A stretch of DNA of 13,616 bases, taken from Mucidula mucida (taxonomy: Eukaryota; Basidiomycota; Agaricomycetes; Agaricales; Physalacriaceae). Where the stretch lies: the NCBI GenBank assembly GCA_015501055.1, contig JADNYV010000878.1, forward strand, positions 1 through 13,616, given 5' to 3'. This document shows, piece after piece, positions 1 through 9,141 of the stretch (position 1 is the stretch's first letter; every line of letters begins with the position of its first letter). Both the position numbers and the translations under genes were made by a program. The notes under the pieces were generated by a model. It did no database searches. It worked only from the letters and a program-made list of their open reading frames with translations, and was not told the origin of the DNA.

Positions 1-960
1 GGCCTCGCGCTCATTTCGCGTAGGGTTAGCCATCGTCATTTGGCGACTATGTATGTGCGTGGTAGATGAGAAGCACTGCGACAGTGGGCAGTGATGGACG
101 GCAGTACGTGGGTGATACTATCTTTCTTTCGTGTCTACTCCCCGCTTGACTTTATTACAGCCGAACCCGGGATGCCTGGCCGCAGGGACTCGAGCGACGA
201 GGAGATCAAGTACAAGCACGTCGAGTATGAGCTGGCGCGGGCTTTCCAGGCAGAACGTCGCCGCCTTGCTTTTCTATGATGTTCACGCGCATCTGGATCA
301 GATTGCGTGTATCAGATGAAGGAGTGCACTGCAGATCCAAAGAAAGGCGGGCTTTGGTAGGTCCACCTTCTTACCAGCGAATATCGGTATACTGTAGCGT
401 TTCGACCGTAACTTCACAGCCTGTGACCCATTATGGTCTGAAGTTACAGCGAACAGCTTCACAGACCCTTAAATTGCCTTTTTTGGACAGTTCCGCTTAT
501 AGCGGGACCTGAAATTCCTTATTTGGAGGCTCGTGCCTGACCAAAGTGGTCCGTGACCCGTTATGATGTATATAAGCTTCACTTCAAAGACCCTTGTGAC
601 CCGTTATGTGAATTTGCGGTCGAAACACTACAGTATGCTTACACGTTCGTGCAGCTGCATCCCAAACCACATTTCAGTTTTCTAAAAGCACAGTCTATCT
701 GTCATCGGGCTAATCCATCGATCTCCGACCTCGGAGGGGGACGACCGAATTGCGGTTGTTGAACTTATTCGGGAGGACAAAGTGTGGCGCAGGTAGTTAC
801 AACGGGACCGCAAAAGAACAACAGATGTGTAGTTCCTAGATTAATAGTAGAGTGAATCGCTGGAAATATCCGGCTGATACAAGTTGAGTCTCGAATACAA
901 ATATGCGCAATTTGAATTCTCACCAGTGCGTCGTTCTATCGTTGACGGTACATTACAACC
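1..960. other. Left flank without a confident gene
   Basis: I cannot assign a gene here. A possible acceptor with a pyrimidine-rich tract ends at about 160 (ttattacag) and is followed by a GC-rich open stretch, 171-279. Its + strand reading is a charged peptide rich in Glu, Arg and Lys (from ATG 171, ending AERRRLAFL). It could be a last exon or a fragment of a neighbouring gene cut off by the window edge, but I recognise no family. From about 390 the sequence becomes AT-richer and holds degenerate repeats. No RNA gene or mobile element is recognisable. Confidence 0.3.
423..608. repeat. Degenerate direct repeat of about 43-48 bp
   Basis: The 13-mer gtgacccgttatg occurs exactly at 553-565 and 596-608, and with one mismatch at 423-435. 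The first two full units (423-470 and 553-595) have the same order of blocks: gtgaccc-R-ttatg, then gcttcac, then agaccctt. They are therefore related copies with small indels, not chance matches of one word. The 553 and 596 copies are directly adjacent. The function is unknown; it may be a decayed minisatellite or part of an old element. Confidence 0.55.
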
Positions 961-1036
961 AGGACATATATCTCATTCATCAACACCAAATATCCCACAT
1001 CAACGCGCATCCACTTGCTGCAATCTAGCCAAGAAG

Positions 1037-1119
1037 GTAAGTCTTCTGGATCCACCTGTGAACAACGCCACCCACAAAACCGAGCGCTCAACTACAACAA
1101 AGATCTCCTACCCTCTCAG
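1037..1119 (+). other. Probable 5'UTR intron of the cyclin-box gene
   Basis: A perfect GTAAGT donor at 1037 is followed by a pyrimidine-rich acceptor ctaccctctcag ending at 1119, giving an 83-nt intron. It lies upstream of the first plausible in-frame ATG (1302), in an A/C-rich tract typical of fungal leaders, with a TATA-like acatatat at about 963. I infer that transcription starts near 970-1000 and that this intron is removed from the leader. No coding meaning is required for it. Confidence 0.4.
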
Positions 1120-1301
1120 AAAGCCAGCATCATCAAAGCGTGAGCAGTAGCGGCAGTGCCCCAAGTCATTTGTCTTTGTCCATTTCGGGACAGTGGTCTT
1201 TGTTCAGGGTCACCTTCAATTGCCCACCACCACCACTTGAATCACGACCACATCCCTCGAGCGACACTACCACTCAGCATCCATCCAAAGAGCAGATTCT
1301 T

Positions 1302-2634
1302 ATGGCCCCCACATGCGACATGAATCGGAAAGCGAACCAAGCGGCGCTCCTGCGTTCGCCATTGCTCTCCCGCACCGATATTAACGCCAAGCACAACCAT
1401 TCTGCATCAAGTACCTCAACAGCGACATTGTCCTCTTCTCCAGAAGAGCCGCGCACGTCACCCGACGAGGCGGCTGGTGTAATTGACCACGGCAAGGAGC
1501 TGGATGACGTTATGCAGACAAAGGGCGTTAACTTATCCGCAATTTCTTCTTCTTTCCCAGACGTCTCCGTTACAAGAGTCCATACAAAATCATTGCTCGC
1601 GCGAATTACGCGTACAAACACCACCAAAGGCCCGAGAGTCGCGAATGAGTGTCTTGAAGGTGTTATGTCCACATCCAGACATGCTTCCACCAATGTTAGC
1701 GAGATCAAAATTCATCGAGAATCAATGCTCGCCAGGATTGCACGAGTTAGTGTTTGACCTCACGGCGGGGTGAAAAGGGACGTAGCAGGACGGTCGGTGA
1801 CTCCAAATGAGGCGTCCACTGTGGCAGTAAAACAAAGCGCGCCTTTCCTTCCACACGGGCGAGCTATTATTCCTGGCTATATCAACAACTCCGCTATTCG
1901 ACTCTGCCAATTCATCGCGCTTGTAATCTTCACGGCCTTCAATGAATCAGACTCTGTGTATGCATACATTCAGCTATTCAAACCCGGAAAGACAATTGAT
2001 AACTGACCTTAGATCCGAAATTCTCGACTCCGACCAATGCAGCTCTCTCACCGCGTTTATCTGGAGGACAAACAACTCCTTAACCGCTCAGAGGTACTGG
2101 GTTGGTGGTCTGAAGAACCCAGCAGTGTTTCATTCCATCATGTACCTCTTACGCATGTTTCCTGCCAAGATCCCCATCACCAGCGTCGAAACCATGAAAC
2201 ATGCGTTCGCGTTCGTCTCTATACTCGGGATCAAATATAGCACTGATGATCGAGTCCTCTGCACAATAGTCTGCAGGGGACTTGGAACACCAAACTTTGC
2301 GGTGCTCGAAAGATTGGCGTTGCAAGTCGTGGACTACGACATGCTCGTTCATAACGGAGACTGGGCGGATCGCAGCGGTCGACTCCGCAAATGTATGCAT
2401 GCATTAACGTCAAAGGAAAGTCAAGAGGCTGTCGGAGGATGGTTGGATGTAATGGAGGTGTGCCCTGCGCCTCGTACAGCGCTGAAGCGGAGCGGTTGCA
2501 TCGCTGATATGGATAAGGCGCGCCTTTTGTTAAAGGCGGTGGACACGCCCAAAATGGCCGACAGCTGTATGGCAATGGAAGAGCCTCGAATGACTGCGAG
2601 AGAGAGACAGGCCGTGGACAAGGTGTTGGAATGA
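1302..2634 (+). CDS. Cyclin-box protein, spliced (Pho80/PCL-like fold suspected)
   Basis: Model: exons 1302-1745, 1812-1957 and 2013-2634, giving 403 aa. Intron 1958-2012 is strong: GTATGC donor, CTGAC branch site, CTTAG acceptor, and it joins the two reading frames in phase. Intron 1746-1811 is weaker (GTTAGT donor, GTGAC, unusual GAG acceptor). It is the only nearby acceptor I found that removes the in-frame TGA at 1755 and keeps the frame open. Residues 1-150 are Ser/Thr/Pro-rich and probably disordered, with the motif HxxSxLARIxR twice (about 94-104 and 138-148). Residues about 180-312 read like an N-terminal cyclin box: a helix around SLTAFIW, then NPAVFHSIMYLLRM, then HAFAFVSILGIKYSTDDRV, then NFAVLERLALQVVDYDMLV. 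This matches the cyclin pattern of an A-S-K-Y helix followed by an E-x-x-x-L-x-x-x-x-Y/W-x-L helix. Cyclins of this type partner cyclin-dependent kinases in the nucleus or cytosol. The C-terminal ~90 residues are unrecognised. Family is inferred by eye; PCL/Pho80 subtype is uncertain. Confidence 0.6.
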
Positions 2635-3828
2635 GAAAACTACAAGCCGCAGATATAAGGGTCATTCAGCAACTTGTCAACAACCGCCGTCATGGCTACC
2701 AGCGTTATCCAATAGTCAGAGCCTCTGGGTGCCCCCATTGGCTGTCGCCCGAAGCCGCGCATATGCCTATCCATATGCATGAGCATCGCCTAGCAGATCG
2801 TCAGCCACATTTTGGCACTTATATGTGCCCATACCTGTTTTGTTCTCCAATTATTCCCCGCTATTCTCCTATAGGCTCTTCACACTGCCCATACCCTTGC
2901 CTTGAGGCATCCCTTGCCGAGCCTTGGAACGAATTACACGGTGTTTCTTTGTGCTGGGGACGCGCCACTAGGAAGTAGTAGCAGGCCTTATGGCCGAAAC
3001 GTAGTGTACTACATGAATGTCCGTGTTGTGGTCGAGAATCGAAATGATTTTGACAGAGATCATGGCGGATCAGGTCAAAGCTGTATTTCCTATTTGGTCG
3101 ATCATCACTTGTACTTAATTATTTGAATTGTTTGGCGTGTTTGGTTGCGCGGACAAGAATTTCTGGAACCTCTGTACTTGACTACCAGTCAAGCTGTTCC
3201 CCTCGTACTGCATGTCCCTTTCTACTAAATTTAGATGATTTACCTCTCTCTTCTGCCGACTTGTGCGATAAGTCCCCTTCGTGCGCTTGTTTGCTTCACC
3301 TTGCAATCGACGACACATTGAGCTCAGCTTGAAAAAGGGTCTAATTCGGATGCTGATATTCCCTCGCAGCTCACTTTACTGCCCCTTGGAGATTGCATCG
3401 AAGCTCGCGCGCAAATACGAAGCGTTGTTCACTACTGGGGACGAATACTTAACACTACTATCATGTCTACTTGATTCAAATACTATCTGGTACCTTTTTC
3501 CTTCATCACCATGCGTACCGGTGACTGTGCACATCTTTCTCTCTGTAGGAACCACCCACTTTCTCCCCGCTGGTAGCTCTGGGTCTGGTCCACGCTCATT
3601 ACCATGGTGTTCGTGGCATCGTCTTAGTCAACCTCTGGACTATCGACTCCAATCACCACTCAAGTTCCTCTCGTCAGCGTCAGGCATCTCCAACGCTTGG
3701 TTCTATGCTGCCTTTTTACGTCTCTTCTACGTCCCAGCCGCATACGCGGCGATCTAAACATATCGGAACCCCAGAGTCTGCCAAGACTCTTTTATATCGT
3801 GTTCGAAAAGTGCCCGGACCCATTAGCC
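2635..3828. other. Intergenic stretch, no supported gene
   Basis: About 1.2 kb between the cyclin-box gene and the SDR gene. Small open frames exist, the longest being 3281-3757 on the + strand, but their translations are rich in Ser, Pro, Leu and Cys, match no family I know and show no start or splice context. A CCAAT-like word (atccaatag, about 2707) and a TATA-like tttatatc (about 3790, some 35 bp before the SDR ATG) may belong to the SDR promoter. The 3500-3760 part is pyrimidine-rich and could include an untranslated leader. Confidence 0.35.
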
Positions 3829-5088
3829 ATGGCTCGCCGCACTGCTATCATCACTCGCAGCACACAGCGCCTCGTCGGGCGCTCCTGCGCTCTTCGGCTT
3901 GCCGAGGATGGCTGTGACGTTGCCATCTGCGACGACTCGTCAAAGCAATCCGAACTGTTGGAGCTCAAGCGCGAAATCGAGTCCAAGGGCGTCAAGTGCT
4001 GCTCTTACATCTGCGACCAGTTGAACGAAGAAGACGTCAAGAACTTGATCGGCAACGTTGTCGAGGATCTCGGTGGGGTGGATATTGCAAGTCTACACTG
4101 ATACATGCCGTTTGTGTACATACTGACAAGATTCATAGGTGGTCGCTGCTTTCTATGATAATTCCTTAGTGTCTGCGACTAGCACCATTGCGTCAAGTTA
4201 CTTTTCAGATACTCTGTCATCAAACAGTATACTAATACGCTGATTTTTAGTGTCCGCCGAAGACTTTGAAAAGTACATGACTGCGAGACCGAGGAGCCTG
4301 TTCTTGCTTCTGAAGTACACAAGCGCGCAAATGATCAAGCAGGACCGCGGAGGTAGAGTTATTGGTCTCACCAACATGTCCGCATTGCAGGATACGTTGA
4401 AAACGTCCATAATCCGAATATTTTCTTAGAATCCAGTAGCGTTTTCGCCTCGGCTGTCTGCGTACACTGCGGCATGCTTTGCTATTCGAGGATTAATGCA
4501 AACCGCCGGTAAGTATAGGAGATATCATGTCTAAATGCCCTTTTCTCAGTGTTCTAGCCTTGGAACTTGGCCAGCACAACATTACGGTCAATCTTCTTGC
4601 CGTTTGTAGCATTCAACTACCGCGCCAATTCGAAGACATCTCATTTATCATGTAGACTCTGTGCTGCAGGACTCAGCTGGTTAGGTGTATTCTCTGGAGT
4701 TCGTTTATCTCATATAGAGCACAGCCGAGTCCGCCATGGCTGTCCTCGGCAGTCAGCATGGTTGGGATTTGCAGGAGATGCAAAAAGCTGTACAAACACT
4801 ACTATTGTGTCCAAAAATCAGTGACTGAGGTCCATTGGCAGATCTCAGACTGGACCCCGCTTCCCAAAAATGCAGCAACTAGTCAAGATATTGCCTTGGT
4901 TGTCGGAATGCTGGCATCTAAGGAATCTGACTTCATGACGGGTGAGCGTTCACATTTGACGTGGTGACTGAACGTTAAGTAAACTTGTACCTACAGGACA
5001 GACGGTAGGCTGTTTGCTCCAAAAATCCCTTCACGCCTCTGACCGGCGCTGTTAGATTTTAATCAATGGAGGGATGATGATGAATTGA
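3829..5088 (+). CDS. Short-chain dehydrogenase/reductase-like protein with degenerate motifs
   Basis: Nine exons fit: 3829-4077, 4139-4196, 4251-4390, 4430-4508, 4558-4651, 4720-4789, 4842-4941, 4997-5004, 5056-5088, giving 276 aa, a normal SDR length. Most introns are 49-68 nt with good branch sites (TACTAAT before 4250, CTGAC before 4138 and 5055). SDR landmarks: first beta-alpha unit with ALRLAEDGCDVAI, helix SAEDFEKYMTARPRSLFL, strand GGRVIGL, SAYTAACFAIRG, ALELGQHNITVN, SQDIALVVGMLASKESDFMTGQ and a terminal INGG. Classical SDRs are NAD(P)-dependent oxidoreductases with a Rossmann fold. Here the TGxxxGIG loop reads TRSTQRLVG (residues 9-17), the NAG region is not recognisable, the catalytic Ser region reads LTNMS, YxxxK reads YTAAC (161-165) and the PG after ITVN is VC. 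Only the Tyr remains. Exon 1 could instead end at 4090, the exon 5/6 junction uses a weak GAG acceptor, and the donor at 4391 is GATACG, not GT. It is either a pseudoenzyme or a recent pseudogene; the substrate cannot be inferred. Confidence 0.72.
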
Positions 5089-5775
5089 TATGCACCACTG
5101 AGGAAGGAATTGTACGGTATTTAGCTCTACAAATGAAGTTATGGAGACGTGTCAATCAAAACCCAGCGGGATACACGTTAAGTTAGAGAGGGCCGCAACA
5201 CGGGACTCGATGAGGTGGCGTACATTGGCATATATAGCGCCTCTCCGGTAAGCATTGCTCGCGCAATTCACATATCCACGGAAACACGGAGGCAATGCCT
5301 AGATGATAAGACAATTGTTGATCCCGACTCCCAAGGGCAAACCGAGGGTGTCTTTCAAGTGCACGATGTGCGGTCTCTTACAGGCTATCTGCTCTAAAAT
5401 CCTGTGAATATGAAACAGATGCCAATAGATAGGTACTACATGATGTAGTGCACAATACACTTTACCGCGTGGAGGGGAAAACATCTCGGAGGCGCGCATC
5501 CTGTATGCTAATATTCAATTTATCAATTGACCCGTCACTCATACCCCCATTATAATGGTTAATGATTGAAATAAGTACTAGTTCCCTGGTTTCTCTGGGA
5601 CTTGCGGGATCTAAAGCTCATTGTTGCGCCTTAGGTCTGTAGATATCCAGAGAGTGTTGTTCAGAATCAATGAAGATCAGAATTACTCGCCTCTTTTTTA
5701 GTCATCATCCTTTTCAATGTTCAGAACCTCAAAGCCCGTAATCGCAGTTTTGCAGTCTGTGAAATGATGGTGGTC
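5089..5775. other. Intergenic stretch, nothing recognised
   Basis: About 690 bp between the SDR stop codon and the first copy of the flanking repeat. Only short open frames are present and none resembles a known protein. A TATA-like catatatag lies at about 5230. The last ~130 bp sit just beyond a primer-binding-site-like word on the minus strand (5781-5794), so they might be the leader of an old minus-strand retroelement, but I see no coding support for that. Confidence 0.3.
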
Positions 5776-5916
5776 TTAAAGCCTGCTGATACCAAATGAG
5801 TAAATATTCCGGATGAGCGACAACAGTCATGTCTGTAGAGCAACATAACAATCCGTTTGAATAACCTTCTTGTCTTCTCATGCTGATACATGAGTCAATA
5901 CATACAAGGTCAAAGA
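5776..5916. repeat. Flanking direct repeat, copy 1 (possible LTR end plus PBS, minus strand)
   Basis: This ~140-bp block is similar along its whole length to 10441-10587, in the same orientation (for example aatgagtaaatatt, then gagcgac, acaatcc, ccttcttgt, agtcaatac). Read on the minus strand it contains TTTACTCA followed by TTTGGTATCAGC. That is how a Ty1/copia LTR end followed by a tRNA-Met-type primer binding site looks. The + strand copia LTR begins directly after it at 5917. I infer it is the 3' end of an older LTR, in the opposite orientation, into which the copia element inserted; a plain dispersed repeat is also possible. Confidence 0.6.
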
Positions 5917-6370
5917 TGTTACTGTACAGCTAGTATACATCCGGTATTTACATTAGGACCTACAATTACATTATTGTACTTTACATATAGCCGGAGGCAA
6001 CAGTGACTTGACTTAATGTCTTACCGTCACTGTCGACCTCCAGGTACGTAGATACCTTACGTTCCACTAATTAAAATGTCTTACCGTCACCGTTAACGTC
6101 CAGGCTCGCTCTAAGTGTGAGCAGCAATAGATAGAATGGATTTTGGATGTTCATTAGAGTATGAATACATGTCTTATATACTGGTAGAATTGTTGATAAG
6201 GCTATGTAGAATAATAGAAAATGAACTAGTAAGTGTACAGGAATATCATTGGTGATGTCTGTGGAATGATGGTGTTGTACCGGGAATGGAGGAGCTGCTA
6301 CGGTGCAGCTACGAGACATGTATTGGTGGCTTGCTCTAACCGCTAACACTAAGCTCCCTGCTCCTTAACA
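5917..6370 (+). repeat. 5' LTR of the copia element
   Basis: The 454-bp block starts TGTTACTG and ends CCTTAACA, giving inverted TGTTA...TAACA termini as expected of LTRs. The first 75 bp recur almost unchanged, inverted, at 9961-10035 next to a polypurine tract, which supports the 5' border. The 3' border is set by TAACA and the following PBS candidate and is less certain. A TATA-like tcttatata lies at about 6172-6180. Inside is a direct repeat (6015 and 6075). Confidence 0.7.
6015..6108 (+). repeat. Tandem direct repeat inside the copia LTR
   Basis: The segment starting aatgtcttaccgtcac at 6015 recurs at 6075, an offset of exactly 60 bp. About 34 bp of each copy match with a few substitutions (both contain a ...cgtccagg/cctccagg... 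block). LTR U3 regions often carry such tandem enhancer-like repeats, so a regulatory role is possible but inferred only from position. Confidence 0.65.
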
Positions 6371-6384
6371 GGTTATGGGCCTGG
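6371..6384 (+). other. Candidate primer binding site of the copia element
   Basis: The sequence ggttatgggcctgg directly follows the LTR end TAACA. Ty1/copia primer binding sites are complementary to the 3' end or an internal part of a tRNA. I cannot name the tRNA without a comparison, so the call rests on position and the GC-rich composition. Confidence 0.4.
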
Positions 6385-6488
6385 CTTCTAAAAAGCGACT
6401 AGAATTTGTACCGTGTCTCTGCTGAAGACCAACATTGACAATGTTCCGTTTACCCCCACGGTCTTCACATCAGTATTCCTTTCACACC

Positions 6489-7368
6489 ATGGCCAACCTT
6501 AAATGGTCATTCAATGTTCTGGACCAGACCAACTGGGGATTGTTCTCACCGGCGTTCAAAGCCCTCATGGGCATCAAAGGCTACTGGGGCTTCTTCAATG
6601 GCTCTGAAACAGCACCCATGTTCATCAACCCCAGCAATTTCACAGCCGCCAAAAGGAAGGAGAAGAAGGACTACACCAAGGACCTTGCCACTGCCACTAG
6701 TTGGATTTGGCTCTACCTCTTCGCCGCGCAGCAGACTTACGTTGAGAAGTTGCAGAACAACCCCGCCACTATGTGAACAACGCTGAAAGGCATTGGAAAC
6801 CGGTTCAATGCCTACAAAGAACTCTTTAATATTTGCAAGAAAGAGGACAAGACACTCACAACCCTAGTCGGACGTGTCGCGAGCTGTATGAAGGTCATCC
6901 ACAACCTCGGCACCACTTCCTTTACTCTTATTGACCTCAACAATGAGCTCCAATCCATGGCACTCCTCCGCGCTCTTTCCAAAGAGTACAACTACTTTGC
7001 CTCAACCCTCCTTCTCCTCAATTCCCTTGCCCTCAACAAACTCATTGCCACTTTTCACACCAAGGAGACTCAGCGCAAATCTCGCGTTGAGAAGGCGCTT
7101 TGTGCTGCTGCTGCATATGCCGCTGCTTATGCCGCCACCTGCCTTGTCTGTCCCGTTGCCCTTAGCCATGCTTATCTGCGGTTGGTATTTGTGTTCAGGA
7201 CATCTCGAGGAAAACTGCTTTAAGAAGGCAAAAGCGAAGCTGAGGGCTGTTGAGAATGTGCAGTCAGGAGGGAATAAGAAATGGCCAAAGAAATCAAATG
7301 GGAACAAGAAGCCGGACCGTGCTAATGCTACAGAGAAAACCAGATCCTCACTCTCCAACATCCTCTAA
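6489..7368 (+). pseudogene. copia gag remnant (capsid and zinc knuckle)
   Basis: The start ATG 6489 has a good context (caccatggcc) and opens with a typical copia Gag N-terminus (a D-x-T-N-W motif, then KALMGIKGYWGFFNG). An in-frame TGA at 6774-6776 interrupts it, after which the same frame stays open to about 7206 with the helical capsid part (for example FNAYKELFNICKKEDKTL and LLRALSKEYNYFAS). Around 7105-7140 there is an Ala-rich codon run. The frame then shifts by one, and the nucleic-acid-binding zinc knuckle appears at 7177-7218 as CGWYLCSGHLEENC. The second Cys of a CCHC knuckle seems replaced by Tyr. The remainder, rich in Lys and Asn, ends at the TAA 7366-7368. Gag forms the virus-like particle and packages element RNA; this copy cannot make a full protein. 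Confidence 0.8.
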
Positions 7369-7672
7369 CTGGAACACTGATACAGGCACGAGTTCTCACA
7401 TGACACCTCATTGCTGGTGGTTCTACATTTATTCACTGCACATCGTTCCAATTCGTCTCGCAGACAACAAAATCATTTATTCAGAGGGGATTGGCACAGT
7501 TATATTTTCGCCACAAAATTTAGAGGGGAGGAAAATGGTTCAAGTAGAGTTCCAAGACGTCCTTCATGTACCTGCACTACACAACAATCTACTATCTCCA
7601 TTCTGCCTCACACATCAGAAAGAATACACTGTCAAGATCATTGGCTCATCCATCAACTTCCTTCAGGGGTGA
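7340..7672 (+). pseudogene. copia aspartic protease remnant
   Basis: Frame differs from the zinc-knuckle part. The active-site motif NTDTGTSSHMTPH begins at about 7373 with the catalytic Asp codon at 7379-7381. It is followed by PIRLADNKIIYSEGIG and FQDVLHVPALHNNLLS, the standard copia protease landmarks. The catalytic D-T-G is intact. The frame stops at TGA 7670-7672, just before the integrase. In an active element the protease cleaves the Gag-Pol polyprotein in the particle. Confidence 0.85.
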
Positions 7673-8793
7673 AACACTCCATTTCCTAGCCACTGTCAAC
7701 AACAACAATGTTGACTACCTTCTCAGTACAACTTTCAACTCTGCCAAGGTTTTTGCCAATACTAGCGCCACAACTACTTGTGTTGCTGATCTTCAACTCA
7801 TTCATGAGTGTTTTGGTCATCTCAACTACCATATGCTTCAGCAAGCAGTCTCAAAAAATCTTATTACTGGTTTCTCTAAAGGGTTGAACATGACCTCTCC
7901 CGTTGATCCAATCTGCAAGCCATGTATTTTTGGGAAACAGCATTGTCATAACATTCCCCGCGGACCATCAACTCCTCATTCCCAAACTATTGCTCGCATT
8001 CACAGTAACTTAAAGGGACCACTCGTAACCTCAGTGGACGGTGATGCACATTATTGGATTACCTATATCTGTGACAAGCTTCAATATCTTACAGTGGACT
8101 TCCTGCAAGCCAAAAGTCAAATGTTCAAGTCCTTTGATTGCTTCAAGGCTTATGTCAAGAAATTCTATGGTCTCAAGATTAAGATCTTCCGCTGCAACAC
8201 AGATGGCGAGTTCATGGATGGAGGCTTTCACAACTTTTGCAAGGACAAGGGGATCTAACATGAATATACAGAAACTGATGAGACACATCAAAACAGAATC
8301 ACAGAGTGCATTAATCACACCATTATCATTCTGGAAGCCAGCTGTTGAGGCATTTGTCTATGTTTGGAATCACTTACCAACAGAACCATTTTCTGACACC
8401 ACTCCATATACAGGATGGAATCACAAACCTCCTAACATCTTGAATCTCCACGTCTTTGGGTGTTTGGCCTATATTCTTATTCAAAAGAAGAATTGCTGCA
8501 AACACGTACTTGCTGATCATACTCAGAAGTGCATCTTCATCAGATACCCAAACAAGTCAAAGACTTGGCGCTTCTATGACATGATTACTCGGAAATTCTT
8601 TAATTCCAGCAATGTCGTCTTCAAAGAACATATCTTTCCCAGAAATCACAAAACCCTTATCAGTCCATTCAGCAACCTCTTTCCCACCTCTCCATCTCTA
8701 ACCATGTGTATTGCAAAAGCACCCAATTTAGGAGGAGATTTACTCTCCAACATGCCAGAGAATCCTCCATCTCCAATATTTCCTAAAGTTTGA
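7673..8793 (+). pseudogene. copia integrase remnant
   Basis: Frame 1 of the remnant (7673-8258) carries the HHCC zinc domain (LIHECFGHLNYH... then CKPC, about 7797-7925) and the start of the catalytic core. The first acidic residue of the DDE triad would lie in the H-S-D-L context, but the codon at 8007-8009 is AAC (Asn). The second Asp is present in NTDGEF (about 8200). A TAA at 8256 ends this frame; the sequence TETDETHQN follows and the third acid survives as GAG 8304-8306. A small deletion and frame change then lead to the C-terminal part (SFWKPAVEAFVYVWNHLPT..., HVFGCLAYILIQ, CIFIRYPNKSKTWRFYD), which stays open to TGA 8791-8793. An active integrase inserts the cDNA; this one has lost the first catalytic Asp and the frame. 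Confidence 0.88.
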
Positions 8794-9141
8794 ACTCCAC
8801 CTGGCTCACTAATTAATTGTCCATTATCTTCTCTGTCCGATCTCTCCAATCTCACCAATTTACCCCCAACATCACCTCATCCATTAGCGCCAAAAGAGAT
8901 TCTCATTCGTGCTGATGGCCTAGCTGATTTTGGTCCTAACTTCGGCCGTGGTATGCGTGAGCGTCGACAGCCTTGGGACTTTGGTGCAGGAAATCTTGTT
9001 GAAGCAGTTCTTAGTGCTTGGTCAGATGTTAACAAGCTACCTCTTGAAGGCGACTATCTCTCTGTTTCTGAAATCCTTGAATTCACCTATAATGGTATTG
9101 TTCACGCTGCCAACAAAGCCTCATTATATGATGGTGAATAG
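8794..9141 (+). pseudogene. copia integrase-RT linker and start of RT region
   Basis: The frame of the integrase C-terminus continues after a single TGA (8791-8793) as a Pro/Ser-rich linker and then TYNGIVHAANKASLYDGE, which resembles the linker directly before the copia reverse transcriptase. It ends at TAG 9139-9141. The expected E-P-R-T-type continuation into RT is not there, so a breakpoint lies at or near 9139. Confidence 0.7.

Noticed and set aside
20..30. Telomere-like word tagggttag
   Set aside because: Only one and a half units of TTAGGG, no array; chance occurrence.
1274..1708. 144-aa minus-strand open frame
   Set aside because: It lies antisense to the first exon of the cyclin-box gene in a codon-biased region and has no family resemblance; a shadow frame.
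1942..2012. ATG at 1942 as the start of the cyclin-box protein
   Set aside because: This ATG and the following residues lie mostly in a strong intron (1958-2012) and would drop the preceding helix that continues in frame across the splice.
2231..2665. Long minus-strand frames opposite the cyclin-box exon
   Set aside because: Cys/Pro/Arg-rich translations mirroring the sense exon; no motif and no start context.
3281..3757. 158-aa + strand open frame upstream of the SDR gene
   Set aside because: Low-information Ser/Leu/Pro composition, no domain, pyrimidine-rich DNA; more likely promoter or leader.
4656..4967. Continuous open frame through SDR exons 6-7 as one exon
   Set aside because: It gives a Cys/Trp/Ser-rich peptide unlike an SDR, whereas splicing 4790-4841 (52 nt, GTACAA..CAG) and joining at 4720 yields an SDR-like helix in the right phase.
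6774..6776. Programmed stop readthrough (TGA) inside gag
   Set aside because: The element has many other stops and frameshifts, so a decay mutation is the simpler reading.
7105..7140. Ala-coding GCT/GCC run as a microsatellite or functional polyalanine
   Set aside because: Short, imperfect and located in a decayed gag just before a frame change.
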